Counted from the first letter of the stretch, positions 46,001-54,789 are shown. The stretch is DNA of 64,000 nucleotides from Catalinimonas alkaloidigena (GCF_900100765.1 NZ_FNFO01000003.1:832652-896651); one strand, 5' to 3'. Notes: generated by a model not told the origin, from the letters alone. Numbers and translations: made by a program.

Positions 46001-48176
46001 CGGCGGTTGCTCCGTCACGGGGTCAGTCACTTTAAAAGCCCCACCGGCATTGGAACTGTTCCACGACGTTACCTATGCGCCCTGCGAAGCGGGTTTTGCC
46101 GCCGACGTGTTGGTGGTGGCGTTTGGGGGAAGCGGCAGTTTTACCTACACCTGGCGTAATACAGCTACCGGTGCTACCGCCATAGGGCAGACCTTGCACC
46201 TGACAGAGCCCGGCACGTATGTGGTGACGGCTACAGACACACAGGGCTGTCGTATAGAAGAGCAACTTACCATCAGCGCGCCCGAACCGCTGACGGTGCA
46301 GCTGCAGACCAGCGGCGGGTGCAGCGGCGCCGAGCGTACGCTGGAAGCCTATCCGCAGGGTGGGATTGGTCCTTATGCGTATGAATGGACGCTGAATGGC
46401 GAATCGCAAGGCACCGACCAGCACCTGTACGGCGCAGTGGTAGGCCAATACGAGGTGACGATTACCGATAGCAGAGGCTGTCGTACTACCGAACAGATCA
46501 CCGTCGCACCTGCGGGCGCACCGCTCGACGCTACAGCCGAGGTCGTACCTGCTTCTTGCACCGGCGATCCGGGCAAAGCAGTAGTGACGGTGACGGGGGG
46601 CGTAGCTCCTTACAACTACATGTGGACCGATACCGGTAGCATGGAAGCCTCGCGGGACGGATTAATGGCCGGTACCTATGAAGTAATGATCTGGGATGCG
46701 CAAGGCTGTATCATTACGCTGAGTGTAGACGTTCCTGAAGCCACTGCCACGCCATGTCTTCTGAGTAGTACTGCATCGGCTTCTGCGGAATTTACAGTAC
46801 AAACGGTCACCGCTTCGGTAGGAGACGCAGCGCAACTGACCTGGACGCTCACTTCGACCGATGGACAGTGGACCATTGTCGAAGGACAAGGCACTCCGAC
46901 CCTCACGTACCAGACCGGCACGCTCGGATCGGTGGCAACCCTTTCGTTAATGGCCGTCACAGCAGAGGGGTGTACACAAACCTGTAGCCTGCAACTCACC
47001 GTAGAGGAGACGCCCGTGGACGATCCGACCGATGATCCGAGTGACGACAACCCTGACGACGAAACGGACGATAGTACCGATGAGGGCGGCAGCGATGATC
47101 CCGACAGTGGCACCGACGACGGTACTGGCGATGATTCCGGAAATGAGGGAAGCGACGAGGATTCATCTGATGATCCCGATGCGGATACCGGCGATGACGA
47201 CACTTCTGATGGCGGCACCGAAGACCCAGGTACGGGTGACGAAGATCCGGACAATGACCCGGATGCTGGTGACGGCACGTCTGGCGAAACTCCGGGCGAT
47301 GATGATTCGGGCAGTGACGAAGGCGATGGAGAAGGGACGCCGGAAGATGACAACCACGATGGGACCGATCTTGATCAAGGCGGTGGTGACGGTTCTGACG
47401 GAAATCCTGGCGACAACGGCGCCGAAACGGACGAGGGCTCGGAAGACGAACCGGATCAGGAGGAAGGCGTACCGGCAGTACCCTGTGTCGTAGAAGTAGG
47501 AGGCGAATGCTTTACCTTCCGCTTCCTGGGTTATACTACCAATGCCGACGGGACTACAACCTACACGGTAGAGGCCGTAAACCACTGTAAAAACGCTGTC
47601 AGCTACGTAGCCGTCGGCATCGGCAACGGGCAGGTAGTGGATCTTCCCGCTACGTTCGAAGGCGATCTGGGCCGCTACGACGTCGAACTGACCGGCTGGA
47701 ATGGCAACCCCGGCTTCCCGAGTGTGAAGTTTACGCCGCGTGGCAACGATACGTTCAAAAACAACACGGATGTATTCGAGGTCACCGTCAGCGGATTCGA
47801 TCCGGAGGCGCCTTTGCAGTTGGAAGGTCACGCCGGTCGCTACACCGAAACGTATACGATTGACCTGACGGCCTGCGCGCAGGAACAGCCAGTGGCTTCA
47901 CGGAAGGTGGAGATTGGAACCGAGGTAGACGTTTACCCCAATCCGTTCCATACCGAGACCACGCTTGCCTTCGTCGCGACGCATACCGGTGAGGCAACGT
48001 TGGAGTTGTTCGACTTGTATGGGCACAAAATCAAAACCATCTATGCTGGCCCCGTAGAAAAAGGCAACCAGTACAGCTTTACGCTGACAAGCGAAGGATT
48101 GCAAGAGCACAGTTTCCTTTATCGACTGACCACCGATACCGAGGTGCGCACTGGCCGCCTCCTGAGGATTTATTAG
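43083..48176 (+). CDS. SprB-repeat surface protein with acidic linker and T9SS sorting domain
   Basis: A 1697-residue protein exported and attached by the type IX system. The N-terminal ~390 residues (after a hydrophobic export segment near residues 27-40) form an unrecognised domain. Residues about 470-1225 hold ten SprB-like repeats of ~70 residues; examples are GGTAPYTYAWSTG...GAYQVTVTDATGC and GGSGHYTYQWSNG...GTYVLTVRDESGC. A 150-residue Asp/Ser/Thr/Gly linker (about 1312-1461) is very acidic, likely Ca2+-binding. A beta domain (about 1462-1610) and the C-terminal sorting domain (VDVYPNPFHTETTLAFV to the end) follow. SprB-type proteins act in gliding or adhesion; gliding is not shown here. 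Confidence 0.88.
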   Translation: MGKIKFYTFVWLCTLRGVLAHGWRYAIMATFFGVPTLLLAQSTTVAGFEVDANVEAASAADWFRGTVTAGVLDETNGASVAATLKNARNAQQRNQPFSVGQATDHAGMDAFFYRDYISAQNATDATIFRNGSNKNGDAPASWSVGTGSVPQKNDLVDVMAHLRRQGDQLWFVGGAATRSADGTAHIDFEFYQQAIHVNATGFVSQGTDGGHTAFRFGPDGRIVQAGDLILSADKERGGSDLQLSIRVWVAPSQLPGGSLEAYNALANAAFHFTGAFQAGQGSGLYGYAEVTFTAAQAVGSMNDQEVSAGPWGTLEGEKAAWRSTYVPHQFVEVGADLSQLGWIAAQAHVQCGQPLGYVVVKTRTSHQFTAELKDFTEPVPFGKGTSLQLTTQPQTLTCRTTQVPLRANASEEGIDLSEASYRWEGPAGFVSQAHEPIATQPGVYNVTVTLPGGCSASASLEVTQETEAPRLQVTAQPVSCFGAVDGSVSLTVEGGQAPYQIQWAHGTSLTGLAAGTYRVTVTDAKGCEASAETTITQPEALRLTADVSGNGCAPEHRAALYATGGTAPYTFLWPDGTTASTRDDLLPGTYAVQVTDQGGCSVATTVRVEAEPTFQVKAHASSAGCGAGGGAITLETTGGTAPYTYAWSTGAQTASLENVSSGAYQVTVTDATGCQASAEAVVVSGEPLRVSFTTQAPGCQAAGAIDATVTGGSGHYTYQWSNGASSEDLTGLAAGTYVLTVRDESGCEAVTEVTLAAPPPAEVQTYLYYSSCESGQFAVDVYAMAATEGTFTYRWVEDATQTTFATSQQVFGLQPGDYTVFMTNAEGCTSQKTVHIAPPVPLTATIQMNGNCAGGATQLVAEATGGIGPYTYRWTHNGSSATTLDGVAPGVYTVSVYDQRDCEARAQVEVKPMEPLRLSFATTEPTCATGRGDIDLRLTGGSGIYQYTWSNGATTQDLTSVAPGVYQVTVKDAGGCSVTGSVTLKAPPALELFHDVTYAPCEAGFAADVLVVAFGGSGSFTYTWRNTATGATAIGQTLHLTEPGTYVVTATDTQGCRIEEQLTISAPEPLTVQLQTSGGCSGAERTLEAYPQGGIGPYAYEWTLNGESQGTDQHLYGAVVGQYEVTITDSRGCRTTEQITVAPAGAPLDATAEVVPASCTGDPGKAVVTVTGGVAPYNYMWTDTGSMEASRDGLMAGTYEVMIWDAQGCIITLSVDVPEATATPCLLSSTASASAEFTVQTVTASVGDAAQLTWTLTSTDGQWTIVEGQGTPTLTYQTGTLGSVATLSLMAVTAEGCTQTCSLQLTVEETPVDDPTDDPSDDNPDDETDDSTDEGGSDDPDSGTDDGTGDDSGNEGSDEDSSDDPDADTGDDDTSDGGTEDPGTGDEDPDNDPDAGDGTSGETPGDDDSGSDEGDGEGTPEDDNHDGTDLDQGGGDGSDGNPGDNGAETDEGSEDEPDQEEGVPAVPCVVEVGGECFTFRFLGYTTNADGTTTYTVEAVNHCKNAVSYVAVGIGNGQVVDLPATFEGDLGRYDVELTGWNGNPGFPSVKFTPRGNDTFKNNTDVFEVTVSGFDPEAPLQLEGHAGRYTETYTIDLTACAQEQPVASRKVEIGTEVDVYPNPFHTETTLAFVATHTGEATLELFDLYGHKIKTIYAGPVEKGNQYSFTLTSEGLQEHSFLYRLTTDTEVRTGRLLRIY
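47015..47463 (+). repeat. Low-complexity Asp-rich linker region of the SprB-repeat gene
   Basis: About 150 codons dominated by GAT/GAC, with Ser, Thr, Pro, Gly and Glu. Irregular repeats at the DNA level would favour length variation by slippage or recombination. Confidence 0.8.
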
Positions 48177-48211
48177 TGATGATGATAGAGTAGCGTGTGG
48201 TCTCCCTAGGG

Positions 48212-48240
48212 CACCCGGGCCGTAAAGCCCGGGTGTTTTT
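48212..48240 (+). terminator. Strong intrinsic terminator after the SprB-repeat gene
   Basis: CACCCGGGC (48212-48220) pairs perfectly with GCCCGGGTG (48227-48235) around a 6-base loop, followed by at least five T residues that run into the end of the convergent carbonic anhydrase gene. Confidence 0.93.
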
Positions 48241-48770
48241 TATTCCGTCATCTGGCCCCCCGACTCATACCAACGAGCGTACATCAGGTAGTTGCGGGCG
48301 GTCTGCGCAAACTGCGCCTTCTGGGCTTCACTGACTTCCTTTACCAGCCGGGCGGGCATTCCGGCGTAGAGCGTGCCGGCAGGGATTTCCGTTCCGGCCA
48401 ACACCACGGCACCCGCCGCGATGATGGCCCCATCGCCCACCACGGCATGGTCCATCACAATCGCGCCCATCCCCACCAACACGTTGTTGCCCAACGTGCA
48501 ACCGTGAACAATGGCACTGTGGGCAATCGAGACCTCGTCGCCGATGATGGTCGGGGCTTTTTGGTACGTACAGTGGATGATGGCGCCGTCCTGGATGTTG
48601 GTCCGGTGGCCGATGCGGATGCGGTGAACGTCGCCGCGTACCACGGCGTTGAACCAGACGCTACATTCATCGCCCATGACCACATCGCCAACGATGGTCG
48701 CGTTTTCCGCCAGAAAACAACTCTTGCCAAACTGCGGTTGTGTACCGCGTAGTGGAATAATCAGCGCCAT
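48240..48770 (-). CDS. Gamma-class carbonic anhydrase family protein
   Basis: A 176-residue left-handed beta-helix protein with hexapeptide repeats. Zinc ligands: His in GDVHRIRIGHRTNIQDGAIIH (two His positions) and His in SIAHSAIVHGC; SVWFNAVVRGD is the family signature. These proteins are trimers; some hydrate CO2, some are acyltransferase-like with no shown activity. The C-terminal helix (AQKAQFAQTARNYLMYARWY) is normal. It stands alone, convergent with the SprB gene and sharing its terminator region. Confidence 0.9.
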   Translation of the reverse strand: MALIIPLRGTQPQFGKSCFLAENATIVGDVVMGDECSVWFNAVVRGDVHRIRIGHRTNIQDGAIIHCTYQKAPTIIGDEVSIAHSAIVHGCTLGNNVLVGMGAIVMDHAVVGDGAIIAAGAVVLAGTEIPAGTLYAGMPARLVKEVSEAQKAQFAQTARNYLMYARWYESGGQMTE

Positions 48771-48987
48771 ACAGGTTTCTTTTAAGCACGAAAGAACCCC
48801 ATTTGGAAGAATCCTGCAATGCTGAGAAGTAAAAGACCCGTAGAATCGTCGGAAGAGTGCTCGGTAAAAAAGGCAGGGCGTTTAGCGCAGAAGGGAATCA
48901 AAGACCTACAAGTCATCAGCGTATCCCTACAAAATATCCCAGTGCTGATCCCCCAACGTGCCGCTCCTTCAATCCACTTTCCCCTTG

Positions 48988-48995
48988 TACCTTTG
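48988..48995 (+). promoter_or_regulatory. -7 box directly in front of hemE
   Basis: TACCTTTG (TAnnTTTG) ends 5 bases before the ATG at 49001, so transcription should begin at or within a base or two of the start codon, giving a leaderless or nearly leaderless message. No clean -33 TTG was seen. Confidence 0.55.
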
Positions 48996-49000
48996 TGCGT

Positions 49001-50047
49001 ATGCAATTGAAAAACGATCTCCTGCTGCGGGCCGCCCGCGGTGAAGCCGTCGAACGAACGCCCGTCTGGCTGATGCGGCAGGCGGGGCGTATTCTGCCCG
49101 AGTACCGCGCCGTCCGCAACCGCCTCAGCGGCTTTATTGAACTGGCACAAACGCCGGAACTGGCTGCCGAAGTGACGATCCAGCCCGTCGACATTCTGGA
49201 TGTGGACGCGGCAATCATTTTCTCCGACATCCTGGTGATTCCCGAAGCCATGGGCCTGCCGTACGAAATGGTTGAAAAGCGGGGGCCCCGTTTCCCGGAA
49301 ACGGTGCAGACGGCAGAGGATATCGGGCGGTTGCGCATTGCCGATGCGGAGAGCGACCTGGGGTACGTGCTGGAGGCCATCCGCCTTGTAAAGCGCGAAT
49401 TGAACGGGCGGGTCCCGCTCATTGGTTTTGCTGGCGCGCCGTGGACCATTTTTGCTTATATGGTGGAAGGCAGCGGTTCCAAAACCTTCTCCAAAGCCAA
49501 GCGCATGCTCTACAACCAACCGACCCTAGCGCACGCGCTTCTCGACATGATTACCGAAAGCACCATCGGCTATTTGCAGGCGCAAGTACGGGCCGGAGCC
49601 GACCTGGTGCAGGTGTTCGATTCGTGGGCGGGGCTGCTCTCGCCGGCGCAATACGCCACGTTCGCGCTGCCGTACCTGGGGCGGATTTGCGACGCTCTTC
49701 CCGAGGTACCGGTCACCCTTTTCGCCAAAGGCGCCTTTTTTGCCCGAACGGAACTGGCACAGTTGAACTGCCGCACCATCGGGCTCGACTGGACCATGGA
49801 CCCGGTCGAATCACGGCGGCTGGTGGGACCGGACAAAACCTTGCAGGGCAACCTTGATCCGTGTGTGTTGTACGGTTCTTTTGAAGAGATCCGGCAGCAG
49901 ACCCGACACATGCTGAAGGCATTCGGACCGCAGCGGCACATCGCCAACCTCGGCCACGGCGTCTATCCCGACATCGACCCCGAAAAAGTCAAATGCTTTG
50001 TAGACGCGGTGAAAGAAGAAAGCACCAGATTGCAAGGCGTAGCGTAA
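49001..50047 (+). CDS. hemE: Uroporphyrinogen decarboxylase
   Basis: Fifth step of heme synthesis; converts uroporphyrinogen III to coproporphyrinogen III. The 348-residue product has [15 protein letters not shown] (active-site loop; family consensus RQAGRYLPEY), [36 protein letters not shown] and [13 protein letters not shown] near the C-terminus. Length is typical. The start is the ATG at 49001; the frame runs 48 codons further upstream but that part is unlike any HemE N-terminus. Heme supply links loosely to the Dyp and catalase-like proteins, but no operon does. Confidence 0.96.
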   Translation: MQLKNDLLLRAARGEAVERTPVWLMRQAGRILPEYRAVRNRLSGFIELAQTPELAAEVTIQPVDILDVDAAIIFSDILVIPEAMGLPYEMVEKRGPRFPETVQTAEDIGRLRIADAESDLGYVLEAIRLVKRELNGRVPLIGFAGAPWTIFAYMVEGSGSKTFSKAKRMLYNQPTLAHALLDMITESTIGYLQAQVRAGADLVQVFDSWAGLLSPAQYATFALPYLGRICDALPEVPVTLFAKGAFFARTELAQLNCRTIGLDWTMDPVESRRLVGPDKTLQGNLDPCVLYGSFEEIRQQTRHMLKAFGPQRHIANLGHGVYPDIDPEKVKCFVDAVKEESTRLQGVA

Positions 50048-50195
50048 GCATCCCTGGCGAGGCGATGCGTTCGCAAACTGCGCCGCAGATGGCGGAAGAA
50101 GGGAACGATCTTCGACAGGGATCTCTCTACATTGTACACGCATCGGCACAAACCCTTCGTTTCTTTTACTTTGCACTCACACAAATTAGCACCAC

Positions 50196-51359
50196 ATGGC
50201 CCACATCTTGATCATTGACGACGAGCGCAGCATTCGCAGCACGCTGAAGGAAATTCTGGAATACGAAAAATACCAGGTCGACGAAGCGAAAGATGGGGAA
50301 GAAGGGCTGGAGATGTTCCGGAAGAACCAGTACGACGTGGTGCTGTGCGATATCAAAATGCCCAAGATGGACGGGATGGAAGTACTGGAGCAGGCCATGG
50401 CCGAAGGGAAAGATACGCAGTTCATCATGGTGTCGGCGCACGGAACCATCGAGACGGCGGTCGATGCTACCAAAAAAGGAGCGTTCGATTTCATTCAGAA
50501 ACCACCGGATCTGAATCGTCTGCTGCTGACCGTCCGCAATGCCCTCGATAAATCGACGTTGGTCACCGAGACCAAAACGCTGCGGAAAAAAATCTCGCGC
50601 AAGGACGAGATGGTGGGCGAGTCGGAGCCGATGATGCGGGTGAAAGATTCGATTGAGAAGGTAGCGCCCACCGAAGCGCGCGTCCTGATCACCGGCCCGA
50701 ACGGTGCCGGCAAAGAGTTGGTGGCGCGGGCGTTGCACAAGCACAGTAGCCGTGCCGACAAACCGATGATCGAAGTGAACTGTGCGGCCATTCCGAGCGA
50801 GTTGATCGAAAGCGAGTTGTTCGGTCACGAAAAAGGGTCGTTTACGTCGGCCGTGAAACAACGAATCGGCAAGTTTGAACAGGCCAACGGCGGCACGTTG
50901 TTTCTGGACGAAATCGGGGACATGAGCCTCTCGGCCCAGGCAAAAGTGCTGCGGGCTTTGCAGGAGCATAAAATCACCCGCGTGGGAGGCGACAAAGAGA
51001 TCAAGGTAGATGTGCGCGTCATTGCCGCCACCAACAAAGACCTGCGACAGGAAATCGAAGAGAAGAGATTTCGCGAGGATTTGTACCACCGGTTGTCAGT
51101 CATCCTGATCCACGTGCCGCCCCTCAACGAGCGTCGCAACGACATTCCGCTGCTGGTCGACAAGTTTTTGCAGGACATTGCAAACGACTACGGCAACGCG
51201 CCCAAGGTGATACAGCCGGAAGCCATGAGCTACCTCCAGGAACTGAACTGGACCGGAAACATCCGCGAGTTGCGCAATGTGGTAGAACGGCTCGTGATTT
51301 TGTCCGGACCGGAAATCTCGCTCGACGACGCCCGGCTCTACGCGGGCATCGGGCAGTAA
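50196..51359 (+). CDS. Sigma-54-type response regulator without a DNA-binding domain
   Basis: A 387-residue protein: receiver (MAHILIIDDERSIRSTLKEI, phospho-Asp in YDVVLCDIKMP, Lys in FIQKP) and AAA+ domain ([34 protein letters not shown]). The usual GAFTGA loop reads GSFTSA, keeping Phe and Thr. It ends 24 residues after the AAA+ lid (WTGNIRELRNVVERLVIL), so no Fis-type HTH is present. It may act without direct DNA binding, or on other targets. No kinase is adjacent; the upstream gene is hemE. Confidence 0.9.
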   Translation: MAHILIIDDERSIRSTLKEILEYEKYQVDEAKDGEEGLEMFRKNQYDVVLCDIKMPKMDGMEVLEQAMAEGKDTQFIMVSAHGTIETAVDATKKGAFDFIQKPPDLNRLLLTVRNALDKSTLVTETKTLRKKISRKDEMVGESEPMMRVKDSIEKVAPTEARVLITGPNGAGKELVARALHKHSSRADKPMIEVNCAAIPSELIESELFGHEKGSFTSAVKQRIGKFEQANGGTLFLDEIGDMSLSAQAKVLRALQEHKITRVGGDKEIKVDVRVIAATNKDLRQEIEEKRFREDLYHRLSVILIHVPPLNERRNDIPLLVDKFLQDIANDYGNAPKVIQPEAMSYLQELNWTGNIRELRNVVERLVILSGPEISLDDARLYAGIGQ

Positions 51360-51371
51360 TTTTTCATTTCT

Positions 51372-52556
51372 TCAAAACAAGCGCTCACCTTTTTTGAATG
51401 GATTCGGCACCCGTATCCGGCGGTAGAGGGTTTCGGGCATCTCGACCCGACGCACGTACCCGAATTGCACGTTGGTGGACTGGAAGCGCAGTTGCTGTTG
51501 CGGTGTGTACGATACCGGATGGTAATTAAAAATCGCCCACACGCCCAGGTAGGCCCGATCGGTGTTGTAGCCGACGGCGAACCGCGCCCCACCACTGAGG
51601 TTGATCGGCGTACTCTCCTGCGGGCTTGGCTGTCCTGCAAGCCAGATTTTACTGTAACCCGTGCCCGGATGGAGCGTCATCGACCATGTCGCAAACCACT
51701 GTCGCCAGACCCACGTGTACGCGTATCCTAACGCAACGCCCGCCTGTAAAAACTCGCCGCGCTCCAGGTTGGCATCCGCGCTGAACGAAGGTTGAAACGC
51801 GGGCGTCACAAGACCCGAATCGGCCTCGAACTGCGTATAAAGGACGAAAATCCCGGCCAGGGGCGCGCCGGCGCTTTTGCGTTGCCGCTCCGAGTGGGTG
51901 AAGGCCGCACGGTTCGAGAAGCGTTGGTGGTTGAACGTATAGTAGGCATTTCCGCCGTAAGCACGGATGCGCATATCATCGCGTAACGGATAGGGCAACG
52001 GTGCCGGTGCGGGGTCCATCAGCCGGTGGGGTTGCTGCAACCGATACCCGCGGTACCGTTGGTGGTAGAGGTTGGCAAAATACCACCGCCCATACGAGTT
52101 GGCCTGTAGATCGAACGTACGCGACCGATGAGGCGCAATCAGCGTGCTCCCCACAAAATAGGGATTGTAAACCAGGAGCAGGCCCAGCCATTCGTAGCGA
52201 ACGCCCAGCACATTCTTCCACAGCGGCTGCGTCGTGTACCCGTAACGGTTTCCTTGCGTCCGGTCGATCACCTGCAGGGCATTGGCACGATACGCGCCTC
52301 CGAATTTAAAAATCAGCTGTGAGGCGTACCGCTTGATGTAAGTCGTGTCGTACTGGGGCGGTTGCTCGTCGCCTTCGAACGTAGGTTCGATGCCTTGTGC
52401 GCCGCTGGCAAATGGAATCAGGCTGCACAGCACCACGCACCAGCACCACGCCCGCCCCCACAGCTCAGGCGTTGCCGCAATTGAACGTAGCACACGAAAA
52501 AAGAGGTGACTCAACGGGAGAGGATCATCAGGTGAGCATTGGTGAGCGCGGACCAC
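51372..52556 (-). CDS. DUF4421-like outer-membrane protein
   Basis: A 394-residue protein with an N-terminal hydrophobic export segment (WCWCVVLCSLIPFASGAQG) and a beta-strand rich body. The block DTTYIKRYASQLIFKFGGAYR, LGVRYEWLGLLLVYNP and FDLQANSYGRWYF resembles DUF4421 proteins, which are predicted outer-membrane barrels of Bacteroidota; I am moderately sure. Function unknown. The start is uncertain: the frame opens at a GTG (52554-52556) that overlaps the stop of the K+ channel gene; a TTG at 52514 would shorten it by 14 residues. It is in the same operon direction as the channel. Confidence 0.62.
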   Translation of the reverse strand: MVRAHQCSPDDPLPLSHLFFRVLRSIAATPELWGRAWCWCVVLCSLIPFASGAQGIEPTFEGDEQPPQYDTTYIKRYASQLIFKFGGAYRANALQVIDRTQGNRYGYTTQPLWKNVLGVRYEWLGLLLVYNPYFVGSTLIAPHRSRTFDLQANSYGRWYFANLYHQRYRGYRLQQPHRLMDPAPAPLPYPLRDDMRIRAYGGNAYYTFNHQRFSNRAAFTHSERQRKSAGAPLAGIFVLYTQFEADSGLVTPAFQPSFSADANLERGEFLQAGVALGYAYTWVWRQWFATWSMTLHPGTGYSKIWLAGQPSPQESTPINLSGGARFAVGYNTDRAYLGVWAIFNYHPVSYTPQQQLRFQSTNVQFGYVRRVEMPETLYRRIRVPNPFKKGERLF

Positions 52557-53611
52557 TACCGGCAGAACGTAGACTTCGTTTTTTCTATCTCTTCGGTCGT
52601 GCCGAAAAAAATCAGGACATCCTGCGGACCAATGTGGATGTCGGGGTGGGGATTGACCTCAAACTCGTCGCGCGCATTTTTCAGGCCCAGCACGGTAGCG
52701 CCGGTCAGGGCGCGGATGTTCAGTTGGCGTAGCGTTTTGCCTTGGTACTCGGCCTTCAGGCTGTCCGAACGAATTTCCTCCAGCTTTTTGGGAGCACCCG
52801 GCACGGTTCCGTTGAACAGCTCAAGCAACTCGATGACTTCCGGCTTGGTAATCAGGTTGGCCATGTGCAGCCCGCCGATGGCATCGGGCATCACGACATG
52901 GTTGGCACCGGCGCGGCGCAATTTGGAGATCGAGCTTTCGTCCGAAGCCCGCGAAATGATCAACAACTTCGCGTTTAGTTCACGGGCACTGAGCGTGATG
53001 AACACGTTGTCGGCATCTTTGGGCAGGGTAGTGATCAGGGCACGGGCCCGGCTCACGCCGGCGCGGTGCAGCGTGGCGTCGTCGGTAGCATCTTCCCGGA
53101 TCAGTAATTCCGACTGTTGCTCCAGTTCGCTTTCGATCAAGGCCGGATGGTTGTCGATCATCACGAACGGAATCCGGCTCCGCTCCAGCTCCTCGCACAC
53201 TTTGCTGCCGTTACGTCCCAGTCCGCACACAATCACGTGATTCTTCATTTTTTCCAGTTCCTGTTCGTTGCGAACCTGCTGCAGGATGTTGCGGAGCTTT
53301 CCTTCCATGATGTAAGCGGTAAAGATCGAGACGAAATACGCGAAGATACTGAGGTTGAACAGGATGTAGAGCGACGTAAAAATCTTGCCTTTTTCGCTCA
53401 GTGGCTCCACTTCGGTATAACCGACGGTCGACAGCGTAATGACCGTCATGTAAAACGCATTGACCAGGCTATACCCCTCCAGAATGATAAAACCGGTGAT
53501 CCCCACGCACGTGCTGACGAGCATCAGGCCAAAGGCCTGAAACAGGCCGCGCAGATCGCCCCAGCGAATGCGGCCCAGGCTTTCCAGGATCCGTGAAATG
53601 AAAAGAAGCAA
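52556..53611 (-). CDS. Potassium channel with RCK/TrkA-N domain
   Basis: A 351-residue two-TM K+ channel: TM1 (FGLMLVSTCVGITGFIIL), pore helix and selectivity filter in TLSTVGYTEVEPL (canonical filters read TVGYGD; here Gly is Thr and Asp is Glu), and TM2 (IFTSLYILFNLSIFAYFV). The cytoplasmic RCK part follows with VIVCGLGRNGSKVCEELE (Rossmann Gly motif), VMIDNHPALIE and RALITTLPKDADNVFITL, then an RCK_C domain. It should release or take up K+ under ligand control. The start is a TTG (53609-53611); no ATG fits. Confidence 0.86.
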   Translation of the reverse strand: MLLFISRILESLGRIRWGDLRGLFQAFGLMLVSTCVGITGFIILEGYSLVNAFYMTVITLSTVGYTEVEPLSEKGKIFTSLYILFNLSIFAYFVSIFTAYIMEGKLRNILQQVRNEQELEKMKNHVIVCGLGRNGSKVCEELERSRIPFVMIDNHPALIESELEQQSELLIREDATDDATLHRAGVSRARALITTLPKDADNVFITLSARELNAKLLIISRASDESSISKLRRAGANHVVMPDAIGGLHMANLITKPEVIELLELFNGTVPGAPKKLEEIRSDSLKAEYQGKTLRQLNIRALTGATVLGLKNARDEFEVNPHPDIHIGPQDVLIFFGTTEEIEKTKSTFCR

Positions 53612-53643
53612 CGGTAATCGACAGACGGTCTACAGGCGCTAAG

Positions 53644-54216
53644 TTAGTGGGTTCCGTCGTTTCGCCACACCATACGGTCCAGGTCTTCGTAACCTTGCTG
53701 TTGCGCCAGCGTCAGCAATTCGTCGAGCGTTTCCTGAGGCAAGCTCGCCTCCCGTGCCAGAATCCAGAGCGTTTCGCGGTACGGATGGCCCACCAACGCA
53801 TAGCGGTAGCCGATGCCTTCCTGTTCTGGTCCCACTTTCATAATCCAGTAGTCGCCCTTGAACGGCCAGAAAAACGTTACCTTGAGTTTGGCATTTGTGG
53901 TGGGATCTACCACCTTGGCCGTGCCCCGCACGTCTTTGATTTCGCCGTTTTTCAGGCACTGGTTGATGACCTGCACGTGGCCGTCGGGCCGTAGGGTATA
54001 GGTGGCCTGCGCTTCGGTGCAGCCGTCTTCAGAGGCCAGCGGATAGCGCCCGATTTCGTACCACGTTCCCATGTATTTTTCCAGGTCGACGTGTGCAGCC
54101 ACTTGCAGAGGCGGGAGCGTGCGTGCCTTGCGAACGGCCCGGGCGGTCATGCCGATAGTAGTGGCGACGGCTCCTCCCAAAACGGCCCAGATGTACTTTT
54201 GCTGATTTGTATTCAC
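53644..54216 (-). CDS. Membrane-anchored lipocalin (Blc-like)
   Basis: A 190-residue protein with an N-terminal TM (IWAVLGGAVATTIGMTARAV) and a lipocalin domain: YMGTWYEIGRYPLASEDGC (the GxW signature), then AQATYTLRPDGHVQVINQCLKNG and the C-terminal IGYRYALVGHPYRETLWILAREAS. Blc-type lipocalins bind fatty acids or lysophospholipids at the membrane. The start is a GTG at 54214-54216; there is no ATG in the right place, and further upstream the frame contains no sensible protein. Confidence 0.87.
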   Translation of the reverse strand: MNTNQQKYIWAVLGGAVATTIGMTARAVRKARTLPPLQVAAHVDLEKYMGTWYEIGRYPLASEDGCTEAQATYTLRPDGHVQVINQCLKNGEIKDVRGTAKVVDPTTNAKLKVTFFWPFKGDYWIMKVGPEQEGIGYRYALVGHPYRETLWILAREASLPQETLDELLTLAQQQGYEDLDRMVWRNDGTH

Positions 54217-54328
54217 GATAGCATCGCTAAGCTTGGTTGAACATTGGTTTTTGATGTATACGGGAGAAACGCGAAAAAGACGCTTGACCCGCCGGAACAA
54301 TCGGCGCGAGGCGTTGTTGTGGTAAACG

Positions 54329-54628
54329 ATGAAAGAGCCGGTCAAGAAACGGGAAACCTGGGGCTGCTGCGAGCTGTGCGGACGCGAAAAGCCGCTGACG
54401 TTCCACCATCTGATTCCCCGCACCACCCACCGGAAAAAGTGGTTCCAGAAAAACTTCGACAAATGGGAGTTGCGCACCCGGGGGCTGAATCTTTGCCGTG
54501 ATTGTCACAACCACCTGCATACCTTGTATGACGAAAAGACGTTGGGTCGGCAATTCAACACCCTCGAATCGTTACAGCAGGACGAAGCCGTGCAGCGCTT
54601 TGTCAAGTGGGTTCGGAAGAAATCATAG
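54329..54628 (+). CDS. HNH endonuclease, small
   Basis: A 99-residue protein with a zinc CxxC (CELCGREKPLTFHHLIPRTTH) and CRDCHNHLHTLYDE, the pattern of an HNH nuclease fold. Small HNH proteins occur in phage, mobile DNA, restriction and DNA-repair contexts. It stands alone here, with a lipocalin divergent and no obvious partner, so its target is unknown. Confidence 0.82.
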   Translation: MKEPVKKRETWGCCELCGREKPLTFHHLIPRTTHRKKWFQKNFDKWELRTRGLNLCRDCHNHLHTLYDEKTLGRQFNTLESLQQDEAVQRFVKWVRKKS

Positions 54629-54789
54629 CGGCAGAGATAAACGAAGGATCATATTTTTTATCGAATGAATCATTGGTTTTGTTGAATAGTAATGTCTGTA
54701 TAATGGTAGTTGTGTAACATCTGATTCGGTTTTGGAACCTAATGAAAATGAGGAGAATATATTTTTGAATCCTCAAATTCAAAGGTTTC
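54629..54789. other. AT-rich intergenic region (161 bases)
   Basis: Markedly AT-rich compared with the rest. It would hold the promoter of the glycine-rich T9SS protein; no clear TAnnTTTG box with a -33 TTG was found. Confidence 0.4.
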
